64,000 bases of DNA from Fictibacillus arsenicus (GCF_001999465.1 NZ_MQMF01000001.1:1240001-1304000); one strand, 5' to 3'; positions 28,918 through 37,932 are shown, counted from the first letter of the stretch. Made by a program: numbers and translations. Notes: generated by a model from the letters alone, not told the origin.

Positions 28918-29790
28918 TTATTTCACCCAGCCAAGCAAGATTTCACGAAGGAATTTGCTTGCTGCGATTGGTGTTTGTTCTGATGGGTCATAGATTGGAG
29001 CTACTTCTACTAAATCAGCTCCGATAATATTGATATCTGCTTTTGCAATCAACTGAATCGCTTCAAGAAGTTCTTTAGACGTGATGCCGCCAGCTTCTGC
29101 TGTTCCTGTTCCAGGTGCTGCAGATGGATCAAGCACATCGATGTCGATCGTCACATAAACGTTGCGTCCATTTAATGTCGGAAGCACTTCTTTTAAAGGC
29201 TCTGCGACATCAAATTTGTACATATGCATGCCGCTTGTTTTAGCGAATTCGAACTCTTCACGCATGCCTGAACGGATTCCGAAAGAATACACGTTTTCTG
29301 CTCCGATTAGGTCGCAAACTTTGCGGATCGGCGTTGAGTGAGACAACACTTCTCCTTCATATTGCTCGCGAAGGTCAGCATGTGCATCAATATGAATAAC
29401 CACATAGTCCTCATATTTTTGCTTTAACGCTTTAAATACTGGCCATGTTACAAGGTGTTCTCCACCCATTCCAAGCGGGAACTTGTTATCAGCCAATAAT
29501 GAAGAAACGTACTCTTCAATCATATCGAGTGAACGTTGTGGATTTCCAAAAGGCAATGGAATATCTCCTGCATCAAAGTAATTCACTTCTTCAAGATGCT
29601 TGTCCATGTAGGGGCTGTATTCTTCCAGTCCAAGTGACGCCTCACGGATTCTAGCAGGACCAAAACGGCTGCCAGGGCGGAACGAAACAGTCCAATCCAT
29701 CGGCATTCCGTAAAGTACAGCATCTGCTGTTTTATAATCAGGTTTGCTTAAAATAAACACATTTCCAGAATAAGCTTCATCAAAACGCAT
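28918..29790 (-). CDS. speB: Agmatinase
   Basis: This 290-residue manganese ureohydrolase converts agmatine to putrescine and urea. Metal-binding motifs are GGEHLVTWPV, HIDAHADLR and IDIDVLDPSAAPGTG. The ATG at 29790 (MRFDEAYSG) has AAGGAG upstream and gives the B. subtilis length; the longer open frame is spurious. It follows speE by 60 bp with a hairpin between. The released putrescine feeds SpeE. Confidence 0.96.
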   Translation of the reverse strand: MRFDEAYSGNVFILSKPDYKTADAVLYGMPMDWTVSFRPGSRFGPARIREASLGLEEYSPYMDKHLEEVNYFDAGDIPLPFGNPQRSLDMIEEYVSSLLADNKFPLGMGGEHLVTWPVFKALKQKYEDYVVIHIDAHADLREQYEGEVLSHSTPIRKVCDLIGAENVYSFGIRSGMREEFEFAKTSGMHMYKFDVAEPLKEVLPTLNGRNVYVTIDIDVLDPSAAPGTGTAEAGGITSKELLEAIQLIAKADINIIGADLVEVAPIYDPSEQTPIAASKFLREILLGWVK

Positions 29791-29818
29791 AAGTTTTACA
29801 CTCCTTATATGTAAAATA

Positions 29819-29846
29819 CGGGGAGCTCGCAATCAAGCTCCCCTCA
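29819..29846 (-). terminator. Intercistronic hairpin between speE and speB
   Basis: GGGGAGCT and AGCTCCCC form a strong stem 4 bp past the speE stop. The downstream T stretch is short (GTATTTTAC), so it probably attenuates speB or stabilises speE mRNA rather than stopping all transcription. Confidence 0.6.
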
Positions 29847-29850
29847 ATTT

Positions 29851-30678
29851 TTATTTCAATAGGTCACTTACGAACTTCGGCAATGCAAATGCAGCAGTGT
29901 GAAGCTGTGGTGTCCAATATTTTGTTTCGATATCGTGGAAACGCTCAGCTGGTACTTCTAACGGATCGTGTTTCTTTGAACCGATCGTGAACGTCCAAAG
30001 TCCGCTTGGGTAAGTTGGGATATTTGCTGTGTAAAGACGAGTGATCGGGAAGATTTCGCTAACATCGCTGAAAACTTGAGAGATCAACTCAGGTGTGAAC
30101 CAAGGGTTGTCTGTTTGCGCAACAAAGATTCCGTCTTCTTTAAGTGCTTTAGAGATTCCTTCATAGAATCCTTTTTCAAAAAGCTTAGCAGCAGGTCCAA
30201 CAGGCTCAGTTGAGTCAACCATGATCACGTCATACTCGTTTTCGCTTGTTGCGATGTGCATGAAGCCATCATCCACTTTCACTTCCACACGCGGGTTCTC
30301 TAAATCACCAGCGATTTCAGGCAAGTACTTTTTAGAATACTCGATTACTTTTCCATCGATCTCAACAAGCACTGCTTTTTCAACAGATGGGTGCTTAAGA
30401 ACTTCACGGATTACTCCACCGTCTCCGCCGCCAACTACTAAAACGTGCTTAGGGTTTGGATGCGTGAAAAGAGGTACGTGCGCTACCATCTCGTGGTAAA
30501 CGAACTCATCTTTTTGTGTTGTCATGACCATGCCATCAAGGATCAGCATGTTTCCGAATTCTTCTGTTTCTACCATATCAAGCTTTTGAAATTCTGTTTG
30601 TTCAGATACGTATGTTTTGTTAATCTTCATCGTAATTCCGAAGTTTTCTGTTTGTTTTTCAGTAAACCAAATACTCAT
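29851..30678 (-). CDS. speE: Spermidine synthase
   Basis: This 275-residue aminopropyltransferase makes spermidine from putrescine and decarboxylated S-adenosylmethionine. The cofactor motif is [15 protein letters not shown] near residue 82 and the catalytic Asp lies in MVDSTEP near 155. Length and N-terminus ([16 protein letters not shown]) are standard. It forms a transcription unit with speB. Its by-product methylthioadenosine could be a substrate of the amidohydrolase at 32046, if that enzyme is an MTA deaminase. Confidence 0.96.
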   Translation of the reverse strand: MSIWFTEKQTENFGITMKINKTYVSEQTEFQKLDMVETEEFGNMLILDGMVMTTQKDEFVYHEMVAHVPLFTHPNPKHVLVVGGGDGGVIREVLKHPSVEKAVLVEIDGKVIEYSKKYLPEIAGDLENPRVEVKVDDGFMHIATSENEYDVIMVDSTEPVGPAAKLFEKGFYEGISKALKEDGIFVAQTDNPWFTPELISQVFSDVSEIFPITRLYTANIPTYPSGLWTFTIGSKKHDPLEVPAERFHDIETKYWTPQLHTAAFALPKFVSDLLK

Positions 30679-30917
30679 GTTAGTCTCACTCCTAATATAT
30701 ATTTGAAATGCCAGGCATCGTTGTTTCGTTCTTTTACAAACAAAATGATTATAGCATTCCAGGACCTAAGATTCCAAATCATTTTTTTAGAGAAATGAAC
30801 ACCGAGAAATTAAGTCATTTAATTACAAGCCCACACTCAATGATTCCCTATTCTGCTCCAACTAAAAATAGTACATTCACCCTGTTTCTTTCGGCTGACT
30901 TTTTACCTGCCATTAAG
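30679..30917. other. Intergenic region between speE and the toxin promoter
   Basis: AT-rich sequence that must hold the speE promoter (minus strand). I see no ORF with a ribosome site and no repeat of the two families found elsewhere in the window. Confidence 0.5.
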
Positions 30918-30926
30918 TGGTATAAT
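30918..30926 (+). promoter_or_regulatory. Extended -10 promoter of the holin-like toxin gene
   Basis: TGGTATAAT is a perfect extended -10 (TGn plus TATAAT). No good -35 lies at the right distance, as is common for extended -10 promoters. Transcription would start near 30933 and run about 90 bases before the toxin ORF. Confidence 0.6.
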
Positions 30927-31025
30927 GAAGATAGCGTTCAGAAGGACAGACGGCCGGCGCATTCCCTTTTTTTAAACTGAAGCTGGACATCTCGCTGTAT
31001 TTGCAGCTTACAGTTAAGGGGGGTG

Positions 31026-31112
31026 ATGCCTCTGACGATCTTTGAGGCGTTGATGTTTGCGGTCGCTTTTAGCTCGCTTATCGTTACTGTCCTTACGTCT
31101 AAAAATAAATAG
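31026..31112 (+). CDS. Putative holin-like toxin (type I toxin peptide)
   Basis: This is a 28-residue peptide (MPLTIFEALMFAVAFSSLI, then VTVLTSKNK). One membrane helix begins after a short TIFEALM head and ends in a Lys-rich tail, the pattern of the Firmicute putative holin-like toxins related to TxpA/BsrG. GGGGGG lies just before the ATG. The unit has its own extended -10 promoter, a leader of about 90 bases, a 3' stem CCGGGT/ACCCGG (31138-31162) and a strong terminator. This RNA layout suits a type I toxin-antitoxin locus. An antisense RNA would be expected on the minus strand but I cannot place its promoter with confidence. Confidence 0.72.
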   Translation: MPLTIFEALMFAVAFSSLIVTVLTSKNK

Positions 31113-31202
31113 GCCTCTGTCACACGTGTAAAGGCACCCGGGTTTTCGTTTAGAAGACCCGGTCTCGCTTTTCCGGCTCGTGTGTCCCTTCTGGCGCGCC
31201 AA

Positions 31203-31235
31203 CCGTCCGTGTATTTTGCACGGGCGATTTTTTTG
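31203..31235 (+). terminator. Terminator of the toxin transcript
   Basis: CGTCCGTG pairs with CACGGGCG (one T-G pair) around TATTTTG and is followed by seven T residues. Confidence 0.8.
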
Positions 31236-31261
31236 TTTCCCCTGATGTAACTATTTGAAGG

Positions 31262-31394
31262 AGTTGATTTCCGCTCCTGGGGCTCGCTTTCCGGGGGGGG
31301 TGTGCGGTGAGCCTTTTCTGCGCTTTGCGCCGTTAGGAGTCTCACCTGTCCCACTAATCCCCCAGGAGTCTCGCCCCTTCCCCTCCAATCAACT
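31262..31394. repeat. Dispersed palindrome-ended element, short form (copy 3)
   Basis: This 133-bp copy has perfect AGTTGATT/AATCAACT ends. Its core has drifted: the CCGCGGGG run is replaced by CCGGGGGGGG and CCGCAGG by CCCCAGG. It lies just after the toxin terminator. Confidence 0.82.
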
Positions 31395-31561
31395 TGTCAC
31401 CGAAGTTTATAAAATAACGATTCCCAGAAAACAATCTTTTCAAAAAGAAACTCTTTTGAAATATACCTAGTACCCAGCTAACTATAGTAATGCTGCCGTC
31501 CTCTCTAGCTCGCAAGCTTGTATAAATTACCATTCACAAAAACGTCAAAAATTATCGAAAA

Positions 31562-31714
31562 ATGTCGAAACGTGTATTTAGAGTATTACGTCATTATCTC
31601 GAACAGCGAAAACGAGGAAAAGACCCAGTCTTTTATGCAGACAGCATCCCTGAAATTGGAGATCTGGAAGCATGGGAAAAGTCACCTGATAAAGAAGAAC
31701 AGAGAGTTTCATAA
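31562..31714 (+). CDS. Candidate 50-residue basic protein, unknown
   Basis: The ORF encodes MSKRVFRVLRHYLEQRKRGK followed by an acidic half (DSIPEIGDLEAWEKSPDKEE). The basic-then-acidic layout and normal codon use look like a real small protein. A strong two-part terminator lies 11 bp after the stop. Against it, no ribosome binding site precedes the ATG. The start overlaps a TGTCGAAA string that resembles a Spo0A box. I do not recognise a family. Confidence 0.4.
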   Translation: MSKRVFRVLRHYLEQRKRGKDPVFYADSIPEIGDLEAWEKSPDKEEQRVS

Positions 31715-31724
31715 TGTATGTATG

Positions 31725-31768
31725 AAAAAAGCAGCCGCAGCGGTTTAACCGTTGATGGCTGTTTTTTC
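31725..31768. terminator. Strong bidirectional terminator
   Basis: An inner stem CAGCGGTT/AACCGTTG is nested in an outer stem AGCAGCC/GGCTGTT, with A-run before and T-run after, so it can act on both strands. It ends the unit containing the 50-residue ORF. Confidence 0.8.
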
Positions 31769-31857
31769 GGTTATTGATCAGAAATCCGCAAGTAGATGGC
31801 GTTAAGATGTCCATATGGAAGGGGCAAAATTCGAATATTGTTCAATTCAAACAGACA

Positions 31858-31950
31858 TGCAATTTTTATCCACGGTAACCAGATATTTATGAACGGTAAT
31901 CCTAATTAAATTCACGGTAAATTATTTTTTATCAACGGTAAAAGTAGATT
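31858..31950. repeat. Mini-array E: four units, exact 21-bp period
   Basis: The string ACGGTAA recurs at 31872, 31893, 31914 and 31935, exactly 21 bp apart. Read on the minus strand the units begin TTACCGTGGATAAA, TTACCGTTCATAAA, TTACCGTGAATTTA and TTACCGTTGATAAA. This is the same unit as mini-array H in the opposite orientation. Confidence 0.88.
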
Positions 31951-32003
31951 TATGCAATTTTCGACAAACGACTACTAATGTATGCCTTCTCTATTCAAAA
32001 ATA

Positions 32004-32041
32004 AAAAAACAGGAGAAACATAATTATTTTCCTGTTTTCAT
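32004..32041 (-). terminator. Terminator after the amidohydrolase gene
   Basis: AAAACAGGAGAAA pairs with TTTTCCTGTTTT, with T-run on the minus strand. Confidence 0.8.
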
Positions 32042-32045
32042 TCCA

Positions 32046-33332
32046 TTAAAGCCGTCCCAACAGCTGCTTCGTCCGCTCTTTCGCGTTTGCCATCACTTTT
32101 TCTTCGTCTATTGTTTTAAGCTCGCGGCCACGCATCACGATTTCCCCATCGATGATCACCGTGTCAACATCTTGTCCAGTCGCTGCATACACGAGCAGAT
32201 TTGCTGTTTCATGACCAGGCGTTAGATGCAGTTTGTTCATATCCATCATGATTAGGTCAGCTTTTTTTCCAATTGTTAATGATCCCGTTTCCTCGCCTAT
32301 CCCTAAAATATCTGCTCCGTTTTGTGTCGCCATCGTTAGTACATCATGGGCGCTCAATATAGCAGCATCCTCGTACTTCAGTTTTTGAAACCAGCTCGCA
32401 GCCTTCATTTCAAAAAACAGATCAAGCGAACTTGCGCTAGCCGGCCCGTCTGTTCCAAGACCAACTTTAATCCCCGTTTCAAGCAGTTTTTTTACATCAC
32501 TAATGCCGCATCCCAGTTTTGCATTACTGACCGGATTGTGAATAATACCGCCCTGAACGGACTCTAGAATTTTATAGTCTTCATCATTAAAATGAACACC
32601 GTGCGCAAGCAGAACCGGCCGTTCGAAAACACCTGCTTGCTGCAAATATTGAACAGGTCTCATTTGGTATTTTTCTAAAATCATATGCTCTTCATCTTTC
32701 GTCTCAGCAAGATGAATATGCAGAGGCACGTCTTTCTCTTTAGAAAGACCAACTGCTCCTTTCAAAAAGTCTGGAGGACACATATACGGAGAATGGGGAG
32801 CGATCATCGTTGTCACTCTGCCATTGCCTTTCCCGTGCCAACGGTCAACGACTTCAGAAGCTTCCCGCAAACGCCCTTCATAATTATCATCCATCGCGAT
32901 AAGCCCGCGTGCAATGACTGCCCGGATTCCAGATTCCACAGCCGCTTCAGCTACATGATCCATTCCGATATACATGTCTGCATAGGCAGTCGTTCCGCTC
33001 TTGATCATCTCTGCCATGGATAAAAGAGCTCCCCAGTATCGGTCTTCGTCGTTCATCTTCATTTCAAGAGGCAGCATTTTTTCGTTCAGCCATGTCATAA
33101 GCGGCACATCATCACTGTAGCAGCGCAACAATGACATCGGCGTATGCTGATGCCCGTTTACTAGCCCCGGCAAGGCGAGCATGCCTTTTCCGTCTACTTT
33201 TTCGATAGATTCTTCATATGTAAAGTTTCCTATATTCTCAATCTTGTTTTCTTTTATAAGGATATCACCAGAATTAACGGTCCATTTGCCATCTTCAGCC
33301 ACCGTCATATAACGAATGTTTTGTATCAGCAT
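32046..33332 (-). CDS. Amidohydrolase, MTA/SAH-deaminase-like
   Basis: This is a 428-residue metal-dependent hydrolase of the cytosine deaminase/chlorohydrolase clan. Zinc ligands are visible in NGHQHTPMSLL (HxH), HIHLAETKDEE and GTDGPAS. Relatives deaminate 5'-methylthioadenosine, S-adenosylhomocysteine or 5'-deoxyadenosine. The ATG at 33332 has GGAGG 8 bases upstream; the longer frame is spurious. The speE neighbourhood (methylthioadenosine is its by-product) and the use of adenosylcobalamin and SAM enzymes nearby fit such a substrate, but this is inference. Confidence 0.88.
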   Translation of the reverse strand: MLIQNIRYMTVAEDGKWTVNSGDILIKENKIENIGNFTYEESIEKVDGKGMLALPGLVNGHQHTPMSLLRCYSDDVPLMTWLNEKMLPLEMKMNDEDRYWGALLSMAEMIKSGTTAYADMYIGMDHVAEAAVESGIRAVIARGLIAMDDNYEGRLREASEVVDRWHGKGNGRVTTMIAPHSPYMCPPDFLKGAVGLSKEKDVPLHIHLAETKDEEHMILEKYQMRPVQYLQQAGVFERPVLLAHGVHFNDEDYKILESVQGGIIHNPVSNAKLGCGISDVKKLLETGIKVGLGTDGPASASSLDLFFEMKAASWFQKLKYEDAAILSAHDVLTMATQNGADILGIGEETGSLTIGKKADLIMMDMNKLHLTPGHETANLLVYAATGQDVDTVIIDGEIVMRGRELKTIDEEKVMANAKERTKQLLGRL

Positions 33333-33447
33333 TTTCCGTACCTCCTTCATCTTCTGCCATTATAGCATTTCATTTTTTCTTACGTTTAAGAGAAGCTTTT
33401 TTTCACCATACTAGATAAGAAAAAGTGGATTTCAAGGAGGGCGGACT

Positions 33448-35511
33448 ATGAAGTTTTGGCAGATTTATAAAGAAGCTACGAAACAGCAAAAGATACGCTG
33501 GATCAAAAAATGGGGACTTATTGCCTCAGGAAGTCTTGTTCTGTCATTTATAGGACTTCTGCTGCTTGCCAAACTCATGGGTCCGCCTGCCCTTTTAGTA
33601 CCGCAAACGACCATCATGTACGCAGCGGACGGTTCTAAGATGGGCGAGATCAACAACGGAGGACAGAACCGATACTGGCTGCCTCTCAAAAAAATTGATA
33701 AAGATATAATAAAAGCAACTATTTCTATTGAGGATAAAAGCTTCTATAAACATAATGGGTTTGATTTTAAGAGAATTGCAGGGGCTCTGCTAGCTGATAT
33801 CAAAGCAGGCTCTAAAGTACAAGGAGCAAGCACGATCACACAGCAATATGCCCGCAACCTCTTCTTAACGCATGAAAAAACATGGCGCAGAAAATTTCAG
33901 GAAGCTTTTTATACTCTGCGTCTCGAAATGAGTTATTCAAAGGATGAGATTTTAGAAGGTTATTTGAACACGATCTACTACGGACACGGTTCATACGGAA
34001 TCCAGTCCGCTTCAAGGTACTATTTTGGGAAGAATGCTGAAGATTTGACGCTCGCAGAATCAAGCATGCTTGCAGGCATTCCGAAAGGTCCGAGCTACTA
34101 TTCTCCAATTCTTCATGAGGAAAACGCAAAAAAGAGACAGGAAATCATCCTTTCGAGTATGGCCGAGGACGGTTCTATTAAAAAAGGAAAGATAAAGGAC
34201 GCCGTTTCTGAAATGTTAACTTATGTTCAGGAAGAGGACGAAGAAATCACAACAGTCGCACCCTATTTTCAGGATGCTGTTATGCGTACGCTGAAAAAGG
34301 AACTCAACATCAATACAAATTCCATTCAGTTTGGCGGTCTGCGCATCTACACAACACTTGATCCTCACATGCAAGAGGTCGCAGAGCACACAATTGAAAA
34401 CCGGATTATTGATAACAGCGATATACAGACTGCGCTTGTAGCGATGGATCCGCGCAGCGGTGATGTGAAAGCATTAGTTGGCGGGCGTGATTTTGAAAAA
34501 AGTTCGTTCAACCGCGCTCTCCAGGCTAGAAGAGCTCCAGGCTCAACCTTTAAGCCGTTCCTTTATTACACAGCACTCGAGCATGGGTATACAGCTTCAA
34601 CTCCTATCAAGTCTGAACCAACAACATTTGCTATGGCAGACGGAGTGACGAATTACAAGCCTAAGAATTTTAAGAACCGCTACGCAAACGACTTTATAAC
34701 GATGGCACAAGCACTCGCTCTTTCCGACAACGTATATGCGGTAAAAACAAACCTTTATTTAGGACCGGATAAACTTGTGAAAACAGCTAAAAAATTCGGC
34801 ATTAATAGCGAACTGGCCAGCATTCCTTCTCTGGCACTCGGCTCAAAAGCAGTCGGAGTTTTAGAACTCACGAATGCATATGGCGTTTTTGCAAATGGCG
34901 GAAAGAAAACGGACCCTGTTTTTATTACGAAAATTACCGATTCAAAAGGTGAAGTGCTCTATCAGCATGAATATGAGAGTGAACAAGTCATTGATGAAAA
35001 CAAAGCATTTGTCATGACAGACCTTTTAGCAGGAACGTTTGATGAAAAACTGAATGATTATACGAGTGTAACCGGATCAAGCATCAATCATTATCTGACG
35101 CGGCCGATGGCTGGAAAGTCTGGCTCCACACCAAACGACAGCTGGATGGTCGGGTATGCACCACAACTCGTAACCGGTGTTTGGGTCGGATACGATAATA
35201 ACGAAGAGCTGCACGATGTGAACGATACAGGATATTCGAAGCGGATCTGGGCGTATTTTATGGAAGGCGCATTGAAAAACAAACAGATTTTGTCCTTTGA
35301 GCAGCCAGAAGGTGTAACCGCGGTAACGATCAACCCGCAAAACGGAATGCTCGCTACAGAAAGCTGCCCGGTCACGCGCATCTCTTATTATGAAAAAGGA
35401 ACAGAGCCCGTAGAATTTTGTGATGAGCACGGCGTTTCTAACGAAATAAAAGAAAAACTGGAGAAAAAGGAAGAGAAAAAAGGCTTTTTCAAGCGGATTT
35501 TTTCTTGGTGA
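33448..35511 (+). CDS. pbpG: Penicillin-binding protein 2D (class A)
   Basis: This 687-residue bifunctional peptidoglycan synthase has one membrane helix at residues 22-45. The glycosyltransferase domain has EDKSFYKHNGFD, GASTITQQYARN and LNTIYYGHGSYGI. The transpeptidase domain has SxxK as STFK (near 365), SDN in ALSDNVYAVK and the KTG-type box as KSG (GKSGST, near 555). The ribosome site AAGGAGGG precedes the ATG. In B. subtilis pbpG (ywhE) next to speE is sigma-F dependent and acts in spore cortex synthesis. The C-terminus ends in a short Lys/Glu tail. Confidence 0.95.
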   Translation: MKFWQIYKEATKQQKIRWIKKWGLIASGSLVLSFIGLLLLAKLMGPPALLVPQTTIMYAADGSKMGEINNGGQNRYWLPLKKIDKDIIKATISIEDKSFYKHNGFDFKRIAGALLADIKAGSKVQGASTITQQYARNLFLTHEKTWRRKFQEAFYTLRLEMSYSKDEILEGYLNTIYYGHGSYGIQSASRYYFGKNAEDLTLAESSMLAGIPKGPSYYSPILHEENAKKRQEIILSSMAEDGSIKKGKIKDAVSEMLTYVQEEDEEITTVAPYFQDAVMRTLKKELNINTNSIQFGGLRIYTTLDPHMQEVAEHTIENRIIDNSDIQTALVAMDPRSGDVKALVGGRDFEKSSFNRALQARRAPGSTFKPFLYYTALEHGYTASTPIKSEPTTFAMADGVTNYKPKNFKNRYANDFITMAQALALSDNVYAVKTNLYLGPDKLVKTAKKFGINSELASIPSLALGSKAVGVLELTNAYGVFANGGKKTDPVFITKITDSKGEVLYQHEYESEQVIDENKAFVMTDLLAGTFDEKLNDYTSVTGSSINHYLTRPMAGKSGSTPNDSWMVGYAPQLVTGVWVGYDNNEELHDVNDTGYSKRIWAYFMEGALKNKQILSFEQPEGVTAVTINPQNGMLATESCPVTRISYYEKGTEPVEFCDEHGVSNEIKEKLEKKEEKKGFFKRIFSW

Positions 35512-35520
35512 GGTGTTGGA

Positions 35521-35553
35521 CCCCTGTCAGCTGGGTTGCTGACAGGGTTTTTT
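35521..35553 (+). terminator. Terminator after pbpG
   Basis: CCCTGTCAGC and GCTGACAGGG form a perfect 10-bp stem followed by TTTTTT. Confidence 0.92.
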
Positions 35554-35598
35554 GCTGCACTAATCGGTTCAGAGTGACCCGAATCTTCGTTTCGATTT

Positions 35599-35703
35599 AA
35601 ATCAAAAAGTTTTGGATGTGAATCCAAAAGTTTCAGCCTTCAATCCAGAAATTCAGGCTGTGAATCCACGAGTTTTGACCCTTTATCCACGAGTCGACAC
35701 TCG
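35599..35703. repeat. Mini-array C: five units, exact 21-bp period
   Basis: Units start at 35599, 35620, 35641, 35662 and 35683. Like mini-array B they begin gAATCCa or ttATCCa, and the array ends with TTATCCACGAGTCGACACTC followed by GTCGG. On the minus strand the cores read GTGGATAAA, GTGGATTCA, CTGGATTGA and TTGGATTCA. It lies between the pbpG terminator and a second terminator. Confidence 0.88.
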
Positions 35704-35767
35704 TCGGCAATTTCCGACACGAGCGCCCATCTTGTTTGCTCCTTCACCCTAAAAATGATCAAAATAA

Positions 35768-35806
35768 AATGCCCGAAACCTATACGAGGGTTCCGGGCAC
35801 TTTATT
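35768..35806. terminator. Bidirectional terminator between pbpG and ywhD
   Basis: TGCCCGaAACC pairs with GGGTTcCGGGCA; T/A-rich flanks on both sides. It probably ends ywhD transcripts on the minus strand. Confidence 0.7.
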
Positions 35807-35914
35807 GTCCTAGAAACATTGTGTGTACAATGCTACCTATTAGTTTAATGGAAGTGCTTTCTTGTCACAAGTTTTTTAAAAAATGTTCAAAAAAGGTTCA
35901 TAACTTTGCCATTT

Positions 35915-36454
35915 TTATTCCACTAAAGACTTGATTTCATCTCCAGAACGATTGAACATCCCTTCATCATGCTCTTTTAAGAAATTTCCGAGTACTCGGC
36001 GAGCGTTCACATCCATATCCTCAACGATGACTTTACCTTTCATGGATTTATCCATGCGATTCACGTGTTCAGGCAAACTCTTATAACCTCTTCGTGCTTC
36101 AACATCTACTTGCATCTCACAAGCTGTTAAGCCGAAATAATAGGGCCCCTCTGGACCGCGGTTGATTGTCACCCAAACAAGCCAATACAATCTTGGGTTT
36201 GGCGTATCTTCGCGATTCGGAGTGAACTTAATGCGTTTTTCAACATCGCTTCGAGCGTGCATAGCGCCCATATCGATATACGCTACAGCGTCTTCCACAT
36301 CTACAATTACAGGCGTAACGTGATCCAGCGTTAAGCTTCCTACACCGTATCCGCCATGACCGTCAGTCGAGTCACCTGAAATAATGGTGAATCCCATACC
36401 TTTTTTCTTTTTATCGCCGTCTTTGGCGTTATTGGAATTGAAAAAATCTTTCAT
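35915..36454 (-). CDS. ywhD: YwhD-family protein
   Basis: This 179-residue soluble protein is recognised by the YwhD segments GFTIISGDSTDGHGGYGVGS and AYIDMGAMHARSDVE. The family is conserved in Bacillales, always near speE/pbpG, and has no established function. The ATG at 36454 has GAGGAG upstream at about 7 bases. It is monocistronic. Confidence 0.9.
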   Translation of the reverse strand: MKDFFNSNNAKDGDKKKKGMGFTIISGDSTDGHGGYGVGSLTLDHVTPVIVDVEDAVAYIDMGAMHARSDVEKRIKFTPNREDTPNPRLYWLVWVTINRGPEGPYYFGLTACEMQVDVEARRGYKSLPEHVNRMDKSMKGKVIVEDMDVNARRVLGNFLKEHDEGMFNRSGDEIKSLVE

Positions 36455-36558
36455 GCTTCCAGCTCCTCTAAACATTCATTGTTAACACGTATTGTATCAC
36501 AAAAAAGAACAAAAACTCTTAGAAAGAAACTTATTACAAATAGGTTGAATAATTACCT

Positions 36559-36603
36559 AAAAACGAATATTATATAACATGTAATTATAAATCGTTCGTA
36601 TTT
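36559..36603. promoter_or_regulatory. Inverted PurBox pair before the purine permease gene
   Basis: AAAAACGAATATT (plus strand, 36559-36571) and AAATACGAACGAT (minus strand, 36603-36591) each match AWWWCCGAACWWT at 11 of 13 positions. They face each other across 19 bp, like PurR-binding pairs of B. subtilis purine genes. No purine riboswitch core is seen. Confidence 0.55.
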
Positions 36604-36618
36604 TGGAGGTTCAAACTT

Positions 36619-37932
36619 ATGCTTTCATCGTTTTTTAAGCTAAAAGAACTTGGTACAACAGTAAAAACTGAAATTATGGCGGGTATAACCACCTTTTTAA
36701 CAATGGTCTATATCGTTATTGTTAACCCGATTATTCTGCACTCAGCTGGTGTTCCTTTTGATACAGTCTTTATTGCAACGATCATTGCCACAGTTGTCGG
36801 AACTTTATGGATGGCATTGCTCGCTAACTACCCGATTGCCATTGCACCAGGGATGGGATTAAATGCGTATTTTGCATTCTCAGTAGTAGGAAACAATACA
36901 AATATCGATTATCGCATCGCATTCGGAGCTGTTTTTGTAGCGGGTATCCTATTTGTTATTTTATCGCTGACTCCGTTTCGTGAAAAATTAATCGAGTCGA
37001 TTCCAGCAAACTTAAAGCATGGAATTACAGCTGGTATCGGACTTTTCATCGCTTTTATCGGTATGCGTTTAACAGGAATTATCGTTGCACACCCTGAAAA
37101 CTTAGTTGGGCTTGGCAACTTGCATTCGCCTACAGTATTGCTCGCACTCGGCGGACTTGCGATCACACTTATTTTAATGGCTCTTAATGTGAACGGTGCA
37201 TTGTTCTTTGGAATGATCATCACTGGTGCTATTGCTTACTTCACAGAACAGCTAAAATTTGATGGATTTGTAGCAGCACCAAACTTACCAAAGGAACTAT
37301 TCATTTTCGGTGATCCAATCACAGCATTCGGAGATGTGTTTCAATACGGATTATATGCTGTCGTATTTTCTTTCTTGCTCGTAACAATCTTTGATACAAC
37401 CGGAACGATGGTTGGTGTTGCAGAGCAAGCCGGTTTGATGAAAGGCAACAAAATGCCTCGTGCGCGCCAGGCGCTTCTAGCAGATTCAGTAGCCACAACT
37501 GTCGGTGCAGCTTTTGGTACAAGCCCAACAAGTGCTTACATTGAGTCTTCATCAGGTGTTGCTGCAGGCGGACGTTCAGGTCTAACATCCGTAGTCGTTG
37601 CCATACTATTTATCGCTGCTGCATTCTTCGCACCGCTAGTAAGTGCAATCTCAGGTCTAGCAGCCATCACAGCTCCAACATTAATCATCGTTGGAAGCTT
37701 GATGCTCGGTTCACTTAGCAAGATCAACTGGAACGAGCTTGACGAAGCATTCCCGGCATTCCTAATCATCTTAACGATGCCGCTAACTTCAAGTATCGCG
37801 ACAGGAATCGCACTTGGATTTATTTCTTACCCAATATTAAAAATCGTTAAAGGCAAATATAAAGAAGTTCCATTCTTAGTTTATTTGTTTGCTGTATTAT
37901 TTTTCTATCAGCTTGCCTTTTTACCTCACTAA
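36619..37932 (+). CDS. NCS2/AzgA-family purine permease (PbuG/PbuO-like)
   Basis: This 437-residue transporter has about 12-14 membrane segments. The family hallmarks are AGITTFLTMVYIVIVNP near residue 22, PGMGLNAYF near 88 and GTSPTSAYIESSSGV near 300. Relatives import hypoxanthine, guanine or adenine with protons. The ribosome site GGAGG is 8-9 bases before the ATG. The inverted PurBox pair upstream fits control by PurR and purine supply. Confidence 0.93.
   Translation: MLSSFFKLKELGTTVKTEIMAGITTFLTMVYIVIVNPIILHSAGVPFDTVFIATIIATVVGTLWMALLANYPIAIAPGMGLNAYFAFSVVGNNTNIDYRIAFGAVFVAGILFVILSLTPFREKLIESIPANLKHGITAGIGLFIAFIGMRLTGIIVAHPENLVGLGNLHSPTVLLALGGLAITLILMALNVNGALFFGMIITGAIAYFTEQLKFDGFVAAPNLPKELFIFGDPITAFGDVFQYGLYAVVFSFLLVTIFDTTGTMVGVAEQAGLMKGNKMPRARQALLADSVATTVGAAFGTSPTSAYIESSSGVAAGGRSGLTSVVVAILFIAAAFFAPLVSAISGLAAITAPTLIIVGSLMLGSLSKINWNELDEAFPAFLIILTMPLTSSIATGIALGFISYPILKIVKGKYKEVPFLVYLFAVLFFYQLAFLPH

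Noticed and set aside
30938-31354. 138-codon minus-strand ORF across the toxin region
   Set aside because: It runs antisense over the holin-like toxin, its terminator and a dispersed repeat, with no ribosome site and no recognisable protein.
36480-36618. Purine riboswitch before the NCS2 permease
   Set aside because: The conserved three-way junction sequences are not found; an inverted PurBox pair explains the region better.
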